A program made the translations under genes and the position numbers. DNA of 64,000 bases from Protonemura montana. Taxonomy: Eukaryota > Arthropoda > Insecta > Plecoptera > Nemouridae. Under the pieces are notes generated by a model. The model was given only the letters and a program-made list of their open reading frames with translations, searched no databases and had not been told where the DNA came from. Below are positions 35,460 through 46,200 of the stretch, piece by piece. Within the stretch, counting starts at the first letter, position 1, and every line of letters starts with the position of its first letter. The DNA is taken from positions 1,148,570 through 1,212,569 of the forward strand of contig OX387602.1 in assembly GCA_947568835.1 (NCBI GenBank). Direction: 5' to 3'.

Positions 35460-36104
35460 ATGTGTGTCAGTCAGCAAGTACGTGTTTCGCAGACTAGACT
35501 GGCGACCATGTCCACTGAACATGTCGACGTCGCCGGCTCGGTGTCAGCTCCCGAGTCGTGGTCCAGGAGTTATCAACAGGTGAGCACGTGGATGCAATGC
35601 AATGCAATGCATGCCTATGTAGTTGATAGGCACTATGATATCAGATCAATTGACCAACTTCCAGCGGTCTTGTATGACGCCAGCACTTGGTGTCTAAGCA
35701 ATGGACCGTCGTAATACGGAGGCGTTGTGTTCAAAGCGTTCCTGACGGGTACTGAGTGATTTGAGGGGCGATTCACTGACATTGTGCTTTGCTATTCGCA
35801 GCCGATGAGAGCGAGACTTCCCAGACTTTTGACCGACTCGGCGCGAATTGACTTGAACCTGCATTGGTCGGCGCTGGAACATCTCGTGTCGTGCATGCCG
35901 CCACCGGCCGACGCCGACGCCGACGCCGACGCTGACGTCGCGATGGCCAACGCCGTGAACGAGAATCTTGCCAACGAGCGGCTGGAGGCTGCTGGTGTCG
36001 ACCTGACGCGTCGGTTCGTATGCGTTGATGGCCACCCGACATGGAACCTCCCATCGAAGTCTCCGTCGGCGTTTATGAAGCTCATCAAGAAACTGGCCAA
36101 GTGA
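35460..36104 (+). CDS. Bearded-family protein, gene A (2 exons, 140 aa)
   Basis: Exon 1 is 35460-35579 (40 aa) and exon 2 is 35802-36104 (100 aa plus TGA). The intron is CAG|GTGAGC...TTCGCAG, phase 0. The start is ATG in the context GCCGCCATG; a second in-frame ATG follows at codon 17. A basic segment (PMRARLPRLL) begins right after the junction. A ladder of Ala-Asp dipeptides follows, then NENLANERLE, which fits the Bearded-family motif NxANE(K/R)L and contains the NxxN core that binds Neuralized. The C-terminus is a second basic amphipathic stretch (FMKLIKKLAK). By family knowledge it should inhibit the E3 ligase Neuralized, lowering Delta endocytosis and Notch signalling in neighbours. The third family motif (PVxF...GTFFWT) is not clear here. 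The promoter TATA, Su(H) and E-box sites and the 3'UTR boxes independently support the identification. Confidence 0.85.
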
Positions 36105-37155
36105 TAATCTGCCACATCAGGAGGTCGAACATTGTCTTCCACTCTCTTCACTTTCTTTCACAAGCTATAAGACTAACTTTAGGTCCATTGGGACAAAACG
36201 AGGCCACTTTCTGATAATATTCCTCTGGGAATATGTAAATAATTTCAATTGTATGTGTATTAGCTCTGGTTGGAGCTGTCTGCAGGTTATGTTAGGTTAT
36301 GTTAGGTTATGTTAGGTTATGTAAGGTAGATCACTCAAATAGGTGACAACAACGCTCAATAAGATCTCCTCCTCGGAACCAATATGGCGGCACTAGTTTA
36401 TTACTGGACCTAGCTAATCTTAGTGATAAGTATCTAATAATTAGCTTTAGATAATTGATACAATTGTAGACGATTACATATTTAGGCCGCAAGTGTCAAT
36501 CTTAAATAATATCAAAAGGCTCGCATATTTTTGATAACAACAAAATGTCTGCCTTGTTTGTAATTTAAAATTACACCTGACTGTTGTTAGGCTAGATTAG
36601 AGTTGTCCTGCAAAAGCTTGGTTGTACTTGATTGTACTTGTTTGTGTACTCTCTCTCATTGCGCAGAATGTGATTACTTCGGATATGTTTCTTAACGAGC
36701 GTTGGGTGCCAAGCGTTATATAAAAGCACAGATTTATTACCAAACTGCGCCTGCGCTCAGAAATAATCCAATCGAAGCCTTGTGATGTTGGTGTCCAGTG
36801 ACCAATTAGTTCTAGAAGTCGCCACTGACTTTTTTTATTTCTGAAACTACTTAATCTTATTCGTAAGAACATTGTCTGAATTTGGCGTGAAAAGGTTTTT
36901 AGTTTTATTGTAAGGCAAAGCAAACTGTGATCTATTTTAAATTGTAAACTTGAATTGTAAAGTTATGCAATTTGGTCGAAATGACCTATGACTCCTGGGT
37001 TAGGTTATCATCGTGAATTATCTCCACAGAGGCCATGAGTTGTGCCAACAAATGGTGGCTAGCCGCGTTATATGGCGATTATTCATTGCAAGGTGTAAAA
37101 GCTTTAACATGTGATTTGCTCAATTAGTTTTAAATAAATACAATATTCTTTATAC
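36105..37155 (+). promoter_or_regulatory. Bearded gene A 3'UTR with GY, Brd and K boxes
   Basis: GY box GTCTTCC at 36134-36140. Brd boxes AGCTTTA at 36442-36448 and 37100-37106. K boxes TGTGAT at 36669-36674, 36926-36931 and 37110-37115. The first AATAAA after the stop is at 37133-37138, shortly after the last pair of boxes. These are the three known post-transcriptional repression elements (GY by miR-7, Brd by the miR-4/miR-79 family, K by miR-2/miR-13) of E(spl)/Brd-complex mRNAs. The UTR extent is inferred from the poly(A) signal. Confidence 0.7.
36287..36325. repeat. 10-bp TTAGGTTATG repeat, about 4 copies
   Basis: Short tandem array within the inferred 3'UTR of Bearded gene A. It contains TTAGG but is not a telomere repeat because TTATG alternates with it. 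Confidence 0.9.
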
Positions 37156-37527
37156 GTCTAAACATTACCAGTTGAATTCTCATTTAAACCTTTTCCATTT
37201 TCCTCGATTCTCCAGCGATCCTGCAGAGAGCCAATTTCAATGTTGATCTAAACCAAATATATTTGCAACATGCAACATGCAAGAGTTTACCAATGAACTC
37301 GATGACTCAATTATACGATGCACATTGAAAGTCTTTGGAAATAAATAAAATCCAATTATATTTGTAAGTGCATAGCAGAGAGTAGAAAATGGCTTATAGT
37401 TGCCTATTGATCAAGAAATCGAACCGAGGTTAGTAGACTTAATGTACAACATAAAAACTGCACGTTCCAACCCCTGGTCTGCCGTTAGGTTGTAGATGGC
37501 ATAAGTTGGCATGAAATACAATCAAAG

Positions 37528-40500
37528 CAAAACTGACCCGGGGCTGTCCGAGGCGGGGGCTGGAACCCGGGACTGTCCGAGGCGGGGGCTGGAACCCGGG
37601 ACTGTCCGAGGCAGGGGCTGGAACCCGGGACTGTCCGAGGTGGGGACAGGAATCATGGACCCGGGACTGTCCGAGACGGGGACAGGAATCATGGACCCGG
37701 GACTGTCCGAGACGGGGACAGGAATCATGGACCCGGGACTGTCCGAGACGGGGACAGGAATCATGGACCCGGGACTGTCCGAGACGGGGACAGGAATCAT
37801 GGACCCGGGACTGTCCGAGACGGGGACAGGAATCATGGACCCGAGACTGTCCGAGACGGGGACAGGAACCCGGGACTGTCCGAGACGGGGACAGGAATCA
37901 TGGACCCGGGACTGTCCGAGGCGGGGACAGGAATCATGGACCCGGGACTGTCCGAGACAGGGACAGGAATCATGGACCCGGGACTGTCCGAGACGGGGAC
38001 AGGAATCATGGACCCGGTACTGTCCGAGACGGGGACAGGAATCATAGACCCGGGACTGTCCGAGACGGGGACAGGAATCATGAACCCGGGACTGTCCGAG
38101 ACGGGGACAGGAATCATGGACCCGGGACTGTCCGAGACGGGGACAGGAATCATGGACCCGGGACTGTCCGAGACGGGGACAGGAATCATGGACCCGGGAC
38201 TGTCCGAGACGGGGACAGGAATCATGGACCCGGGACTGTCCGAGACGGGGACAGGAATCATGGACCCGGGACTGTCCGAGACGGGGACAGGAATCATGGA
38301 CCCGGGACTGTCCGAGACGGGGACAGGAATCATGGACCCGGGACTGTCCGAGACGGGGACAGGAATCATGGACCCGGGACTGTCCGAGACGGGGACAGGA
38401 ATCATGGACCCGGGACTGTCCGAGGCGGGGACAGGAATCATGGACCCGGGACTGTCCGAGACGGGGACAGGAATCATGGACCTGGGACTGTCCGAGGCGG
38501 GGACAGGAATCATGGACCCGGGACTGTCCGAGGCGGGGACAGGAATCATGGACCCGGGACTGTCCGAGACGGGGACAGGAATCATGGACCCGGGACTGTC
38601 CGAGACGGGGACAGGAATCATGGACCCGGGACTGTCCGAGACGGGGACAGGAATCATGGACCCGGGACTGTCCGAGGCGGGGACAGGAATCATGGACCCG
38701 GGACTGTCCGAGACGGGACAGGAATCATGGACCCGGGAAAGTCCGAGACGGGGACAGGAATCATGGACCCGGGACTGTCCGAGACGGGGACAGGAATCAT
38801 GGACCCGGGACTGTCCGAGGTTGGGACAGGAATCATGGACCCGGGACTGTCCGAGGCGGGGACAGGAATCATGGACCCGGGACTGTCCGAGACGGGGACA
38901 GGAATCATGGACCCGGGACTGTCCGAGACGGGGACAGGAATCATGGACCCGGGACTGTCCGAGACGGGGACAGGAATCATGGACCCGGGACTGTCCGAGA
39001 CGGGGACAGGAATCATGGACCCGGGACTGTCCGAGGCGGGGACAGGAATCATGGACCCGGGACTGTCCGAGACGGGGACAGGAATCATGGACCCGGGACT
39101 GTCCGAGGCGGGGACAGGAATCATGGACCCGGGACTGTCCGAGACGGGGACAGGAATCATGGACCCGGGACTGTCCGAGACGGGGACAGGAATCATGGAC
39201 CCGGGACTGTCCGAGACGGGGACAGGAATCATGGACCCGGGACTGTCCGAGACGGGGACAGGAATCATGGACCCGGGACTGTCCGAGGCGGGGGACAGGA
39301 ATCATGGACCCGGGACTGTCCGAGACGGGGACAGGAATCATGGACCCGGGACTGTCCGAGGCGGGGACAGGAATCATGGACCCGGGACTGTCCGAGGCGG
39401 GGACAGGAATCATGGACCCGGGACTGTCCGAGACGGGGACAGGAATCATGGACCCGGGACTGTCCGAGACGGGGACAGGAATCATGGACCCGGGACTGTC
39501 CGAGACGGGACAGGAATCATGGACCCGGGACTGTCCGAGGCGGGGACAGGAATCATGGACCCGGGACTGTCCGAGACGGGACAGGAATCATGGACCCGGG
39601 ACTGTCCGAGACGGGGACAGGAATCATGGACCCGGGACTGTCCGAGACGGGGACAGGAATCATGGACCCGGGACTGTCCGAGGTTGGGACAGGAATCATG
39701 GACCCGGGACTGTCCGAGGCGGGGACAGGAATCATGGACCCGGGACTGTCCGAGACGGGGACAGGAATCATGGACCCGGGACTGTCCGAGACGGGGACAG
39801 GAATCATGGACCCGGGACTGTCCGAGACGGGGACAGGAATCATGGACCTGGGACTGTCCGAGACGGGGACAGGAATCATGGACCCGGGACTGTCCGAGAC
39901 GGGGACAGGAATCATGGACCCGGGACTGTCCGAGACGGGGACAGGAATCATGGACCCGGGACTGTCCGAGACGGGGACTGGAATCATGGACCCGGGACTG
40001 TCCGAGACGGGGACAGGAATCATGGACCCGGGACTGTCCGAGACGGGGACTGGAATCATGGACCCGGGACTGTCCGAGGCGGGGACTGGAATCATGGACC
40101 CGGGACTGTCCGAGGCGGGGACAGGAATCATGGACCCGGGACTGTCCGAGACGGGGACAGGAATCATGGACCCGGGACTGTCCGAGACGGGGACAGGAAT
40201 CATGGACCCGGGACTGTCCGAGGGGGGGACAGGAATCATGGACCCGGGACTGTCTGAGACGGGGACAGGAATCATGGACCCGGGACTGTCTGAGACGGGG
40301 ACAGGAATCATGGACCCGGGACTGTCCGAGGCGGGGACAGGAACCATGGACCCGGGACTGTCCGAGGCGGGGACAGGAATCATGGACCCGGGACTGTCCG
40401 AGACGGGGACAGGAATCATGGACCCGGGACTGTCCGAGACGGGGACTGGAATCATGGACCCGGGACTGTCCGAGACGGGGACAGGAATCATGGACCCGGG

Positions 40501-41150
40501 ACTGTCCGAGACGGGGACAGGAATCATGGACCCGGGACTGTCCGAGACGGGGACAGGAATCATGGACCCGGGACTGTCCGAGACGGGGACATGAATCATG
40601 GACCCGGGACTGTCCGAGGCGGGGACAGGAATCATGGACCCGGGACTGTCCGAGGCGGGGACAGGAATCATGGACCCGGGACTGTCCGAGACGGGGACAG
40701 GAATCATGGACCCGGGACTGTCCGAGGCGGGGACAGGACTCATGGACCCGGGACTTTCCGAGACGGGGACAGGAATCATGGACCCGGGACTGTCCGAGAC
40801 GGGGACAGGAATCATGGACCCGGGACTGTCCGAGATGGGGACAGGAATCATGGACCCGGGACTGTCCGAGACAGGGACAGGAATCATGGACCCGGGACTG
40901 TCCGAGACGGGGACAGGAATCATGGACCCGGGACTGTCCGAGACGGGGACAGGAATCATGGACCCGGGACTGTCCGAGACGGGGACAGGAATCATGGACC
41001 CGGGACTGTCCGAGACGGGGACAGGAATCATGGACCCGGGACTGTCCGAGACGGGGACAGGAATCATGGACCCGGGACTGTCCGAGACGGGGACAGGAAT
41101 CATGGACCCGGGACTGTCCGAGACGGGGGCAGGAATCATGGACCTAGGTC
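37528..41150. repeat. 3.6-kb minisatellite: 29-bp units grading into about 97 copies of a 36-bp unit
   Basis: The main unit of 36 bp contains GGGACTGTCCGAGACGGGG and ACAGGAATCATGGACCC. The first units (37528-37640) lack TCATGGA and are 29 bp long; one such short unit also occurs near 37866-37890. Units vary mostly at GAGACGG/GAGGCGG. Because 36 is a multiple of 3, all three plus frames and at least one minus frame stay open for hundreds of codons (up to about 806). Isolated 1-bp indels (for example about 38716, 39290, 39510, 39568) simply switch the reading frame. I do not regard it as a protein gene. Confidence 0.97.
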
Positions 41151-41561
41151 TGTCCGATGCTTCTGAGAGCTTATTATTGGCTATCTATCCTCTGAGATTT
41201 GTTTGTGCTAATTTTCAGTAGGGCAGACCGGGGTGTTAGTGAGCGCGTGATGATTTGATCGATGCGTGATGATTAGATCGATTGAATTCTAGATGCCTGC
41301 GTCGGATAGGCTTGTTTAGAGTCGTGAAACTTGACCACGGCTTCATCTGACATCTGGCATTGTGAAACAATCATTAATATGTCTCCGGTGTTCTGATTAG
41401 TCGATAGAAATTGATTTAGAAATCTTATCGAATGCCAGAAGCATGAATTCTATGCAAATGCGAGAAGAGATCGTGTTTTGGGAAAAAAAAAACCGTAAAT
41501 TAATAGCCATTCAAGAAAAAATTTCTTAATAAACTGAAATCGTTTGCATGCTTCATCTTTC

Positions 41562-42098
41562 TGTAATAAGGCACATTCCACGAACATGTATTCTGTCATT
41601 TTGTCCTCAAACCTTCTCACGCTTTCTAAATTCTTACCCTCCCGACTCTTAGCAAGTCACCTAGTTTACAACCCCTTTTGACGTAACTTCCAACAATGGC
41701 TCTCGGCCTTCGTCCTCGAGCCCACAGTGTCCTGCACCTCATGGGTGTCGCCCGAGGGCAGACGCCAGCTATTATAGTGACTGCCTTAAATACAGCTCCC
41801 GCCCCAAAACTCGCTCTCTTTCCGGCGACCCTTCAACCTGTGCGGACGTGCCAACGTGAGATCAACTTATAACATGTAAGCCACAATAAACTGTCTCATT
41901 CTAACTAGCATGTAGTTTAGTCACTAGACACACGACTCCATATCCATCCTCGACGTGTAGCGTCCTAACGGACAAGGACCCATCCAGCCTCCGGAGGTCG
42001 TTCGTCTCCACGCTACCCTACGAACGTGGTGGCAGCGGATACTCTACGCTACCAAGTAGATCTAGCACTGCGCCTCGTCAAGGCAGCAGGTTGTTACA
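41562..42098 (+). repeat. 5' LTR
   Basis: Bounded by TG...CA with a near-perfect 8-bp inverted terminus. Contains a TATA-like TTAAATAC near 41785 and AATAAA near 41885. Immediately preceded by TTTC. TTGGTTGGCAGACTGG follows and should include the primer-binding site; I cannot assign the tRNA. Confidence 0.95.
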
Positions 42099-42266
42099 TT
42101 GGTTGGCAGACTGGTGGGATTCAATGGACCCGTCTAGAATGGATTTGGAGCGTGTTAATTTAGGAAGTGTTTAATTTAGCTCAAATCAGTGCAACCGTTT
42201 TCCGAAGTGTTTATTTTTCTTTCAAAATCCGATTTTCGTTCTCTCGTCACTCCGTTCTCGTTTAAA

Positions 42267-43277
42267 ATGTCCGATCCGCCGACCCCGACGCCCTCCGAGG
42301 CAGTGCATGTTAATATAGGAGGCATGCTTGCCTTTGTGGAAGATTTTACGGGCGCCGCGAACTCGATTTCCGCCGCGCGATATTTTGAATCAATCGAGGA
42401 AGCCGCCCTGCTAGGCAACTGGAGCCCGGAGCACCAGGCAGGGATAGCCAGACTCAAACTTAAGGGGCAGGCCCGAGACTTTCTCGAAGGTGAGTCCGAA
42501 TTAAAATCCGCGGACTATGTGATCCTGAAAAAGGCAATCACCGAGTGTTTTTCGCGCCGCGACACATCGATCGCGAGGAGTTCCGCGCTTCTTTCGTGCG
42601 TCCAACGGCCAGCGGAGACCGTCCAGCAGTATGCCACGAGGCTGAAAATTGTCGGGCGTTCGACGCTAATTAAGACCGCGAACGAGGCCGAGAATCAAGT
42701 CAGACGCAAGGTCCTTGAGGAAACATTGCTCGGCCGTTTCGTCGAGGGCCTGCGCGGCCCGCCCAAACGGTTCGTGATGCACGCCGACCCCAATACCTTT
42801 ACCGCCGCGGTGGAGCTAGCCGAACGGGAAGAATATTACGAAAGTTTAATGGGGGGCAACCGGCATATTTCCGCCGTTCAGGCACCGGCACCGGAACCGG
42901 CACCGCCAAGGGCCAAAACCGAGTCTAATGCGCCGACCCACGCGTCGCAGCGTCCTGAGAGGGCCCGCACGGAAACTCTCCCTTTCGTGGTGTGCTTTCG
43001 ATGCGGCGGCAGAGGCCATACGGTTAAAATGTGCCCGAGTCCTCCGATCCCGGCAGGCTGGCAAAATCACGAATCCCCTCGGCCGTGGCAACGGCAAAAC
43101 CCAGGGCCCCATTACAGCGCCCCTTTTGAACAGCAGCCGGCTCCGCAAGCCGCATCCTCGTGGCCGAACTTTAGCGTGCCACCGTTTAACCCGTTCGCCG
43201 GTACCCCACCTCCGAATTCGAATACGGCGTCGCGCCAACATTTTCCGACCGGCCCTACATATCGCCCACAGATGTAA
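42267..43277 (+). CDS. gag: Retroelement Gag (336 aa)
   Basis: The start is the AAAATG at 42267, beginning MSDPPTPTP; the frame is open further upstream but has no earlier ATG. The N-terminal two thirds are a helical, charged retroelement capsid-like region (for example AGIARLKLKGQARDFL). One CCHC zinc knuckle, C-x2-C-x4-H-x4-C, lies at about residues 243-256 (CFRCGGRGHTVKMC) and should bind RNA. The tail is Pro/Asn-rich. It ends at TAA 43275-43277, overlapping the pol frame by about 88 nt. Confidence 0.93.
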   Translation: MSDPPTPTPSEAVHVNIGGMLAFVEDFTGAANSISAARYFESIEEAALLGNWSPEHQAGIARLKLKGQARDFLEGESELKSADYVILKKAITECFSRRDTSIARSSALLSCVQRPAETVQQYATRLKIVGRSTLIKTANEAENQVRRKVLEETLLGRFVEGLRGPPKRFVMHADPNTFTAAVELAEREEYYESLMGGNRHISAVQAPAPEPAPPRAKTESNAPTHASQRPERARTETLPFVVCFRCGGRGHTVKMCPSPPIPAGWQNHESPRPWQRQNPGPHYSAPFEQQPAPQAASSWPNFSVPPFNPFAGTPPPNSNTASRQHFPTGPTYRPQM

Positions 43278-46200
43278 GGCCGACTCATCCATGGACGGTG
43301 CCATGCAACTGGAGCCGTAACGACCAGTACATGGCAAAAGCTGTACATTGCCACCTGCGAGGGCCAACGCAAGTCACGCCCGCGCAGCTCTTAATTGACA
43401 CTGGGGCCGTAATATCAATGATAACGGAGTCCACTATCAAAAAGAGTGGTCTAACCATTGCCTACAATAGCGTAGACAACCCCACGGTGGGCATTACCGG
43501 GCATGAACTGCCAATAGTAGGTACATGCGAGGTAACTCTAATATTAGGTACCGCGACTTACATATGGACAGTGCTAGTCTGTGATGACAGCCTCCATCTA
43601 GACACCGACGGGCTTCTCGGACTAGATTTCCTTCGGTATTACGGTTTTAGAATAGAATTAGATACGGATAGTATGTGTCACCGAGACCATAAACTAGCTT
43701 TAGAAACGATCGTCCCTAGAAATAGAATCAATAGCTATAAACAAGTCCGTTATGGCAACAACGGTCAGGTGGAACCCCGCGACAACGTCAAGGCGCAATC
43801 CGCTCTCGCTACGTGTCCAACGCCCAAGGGAATGGACGGAGTAGGTGAGAGTCGCGAGGACCGCTTCGCGGTGGACAAGGCGCCGCTTTCGAGCGAACAG
43901 GTACGGCAAGGGGAGTGCACGCCCCTCGCCGCTGCCAGAAGCGCAGCCCTGACGTCGAAACCAGCCGTTCGCGCGAGCAAAGAGTCGCGTAATCGTCCGG
44001 ACCAGGGGAAGCCTGCTAGTAGTCTCAAAGTAGATGCTGCGGCATTCCCGAACCCTAGCTCTAGTGATCTTTTAATGTCGCAAGTAGGGAATAGGTTATT
44101 TTCCCGTGTAAATCTGGCCGACACGGTAGTCGTGCCTGCTCGAAGCGAGCATTTGTGTTTAGGTCGTCAGCGTCAGAGAGTGGGAGAAGACGACACCACC
44201 TCGGCTGCGCCACTGTCATTAATTTTTCACCCTGCGGAGATCCTAATCAAAGGAATTATGGCTTCGAGGGTAGTTTCCAATCAACGCAGCGATTTAGCTG
44301 TACAACTTAAATTTGTAAATATTAGCAATACGGATCTGGAGATTCCCGCTCGCACATACGTCGGAGATGTCGAGTTGGTGGAGACAATGCCGCCCAGCTT
44401 AAGGGTGTCCGCCGTGTCGAGTACGCAGGTAGGTAGATCCGAACAAGTTGATATAGACACCTTGTGCTCTATTCAACATTTACCACCCGGCGAAAGAGCC
44501 AAGGTACGCGACCTGCTAAAGGAATACAAGGAATTATTTTATAAAGAAGGTGAATCGTTAGGCTGCGCTGTAAATGTCCAGCACCGAATTGACACAGGTG
44601 ACGCTCAACCAATAAATCGGCCACCATTTAGGATACCCTTTTCGCAGCGTCCGCTTGTCGATACGTTCACAAAAGAAATGCTCGAACAAGGTGTTATTGT
44701 TAGGAGTTTTAGTCCATGGAACGCGCCGGTAATAATTGTCTCCAAAAAGTCACTTGATGGCATACCACAATTTCGTTTTGTTACGGACTTCAGAGCTTTA
44801 AATGAGGTCACGAAGAAGGACTCGTACCCCCTCCCGATGATAAGCGAAACCCTGGCGTCCTTGAACAACGCGAAGTACTTCACTGTTCTGGACATGGCCT
44901 CCAGCTATTATCAAGTTGAGATCCATCCCGACGACCGAGAGAAAACTGGCTTTTCCACCTATAACGGGCATTATCACTACAAGCGTCTCGCGTTCGGCTT
45001 ATCTGGAGCACCGGCGACCTTCCAGCGCATGATTGACTCCGTACTAGTAGGATTGACCGGGGTCAGCTGTTATACGTATCTGGACGACATCGTGGTTCAC
45101 TCATCGACAGCCGACGAGCATGTGAGAAGGCTCCGGGAGGTTTTTGAACGGCTCAGGGGCTCTAATCTGAGACTAAAACCCCAGAAATGCTCATTCCTAA
45201 AAGAAAGTGTTGACTACTTAGGACATATCATTTCCAGCAATGGTGTTAAGGCCAATCCCGACAAAATTAGGGCAATAAAGGAGTACCCCACCCCCTCCAA
45301 CGCAACCGAAGTTAAACAATTCATCGGGATTGTGGGTTTCTATAGGCGTATGATACCCCGGTTCGCGCAGGTAGCAAAAATGTTAACATTGCTTACGAAG
45401 AAAGACCAACCGTTTATATGGCAGGAGGAACAAGAGCGTGCTTTCGACGAACTGAAGACGGCACTTTGCTCCGATCCCATTCTCTGTTACCCAGATTTTA
45501 ATAAGGAGTTTATATTGACCTGCGACGCATCCCAGTATGCCATTTCCGCAATTTTGAGCCAAGAGGTCAGCGGACAGGACCTACCAGTCGCATACTATTC
45601 CAGGCAACTAAATAAGGCCGAGCAAAATTATTCTACATACGAGCGCGAGCTCACGGCCATTGTTAGTGGGATAAAACATTTTAGGATATACCTTTACGGC
45701 AGACATTTCACCATTTTCACCGACCATCGTCCCATTCAATTTCTCATCGCAAGGGAAAATAAGTCACCGCGTCAACTAAACTGGGTTGCTTTACTGGCCG
45801 AATACGAATATACAATTAAATATAAACCTGGCACCTCTATTCCCCACGCCGATGGAATGAGCCGCATACGCATTAATGCCGTCAACCCGTTGTGCGAGCC
45901 CATTTACGATCGACAGCGCATCAAAGATGAACAAAGGGCCGACAACGCATTAAAGCCGCTAATCACTAAACTCGAGACCGACAACGCCAGTGACGAAGAC
46001 TTCGCTCTAGACGATGAAGGGGTCCTCTATCGCCTGCGCTCAGCGAATGAGCGAGAGGACAAACTCGTAATTCCGGCGTCAATGAAACTTCGCATCCTAA
46101 ATAATTATCACAATCTACCGTATAGTGGCCATCAGGGAGTGGAACGTACTACCAAACTCCTCAGGTCAAAATTTTTCTGGCACACCCTTGCCGCCGACGC

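Noticed and set aside
36287-36325. Interstitial telomere (TTAGG)n
   Set aside because: The unit alternates TTAGG with TTATG, so it is a 10-bp repeat and not telomeric sequence.
37511-41221. Open frames of 178-806 codons on both strands
   Set aside because: They arise from a 36-bp tandem repeat whose unit length is a multiple of three; several frames on both strands are open over the same bases.
43190-43277. Canonical -1 slippery heptamer for gag-pol frameshifting
   Set aside because: I read the overlap in the gag frame and found no X-XXY-YYZ heptamer; the mechanism remains inferred from the frame offset.
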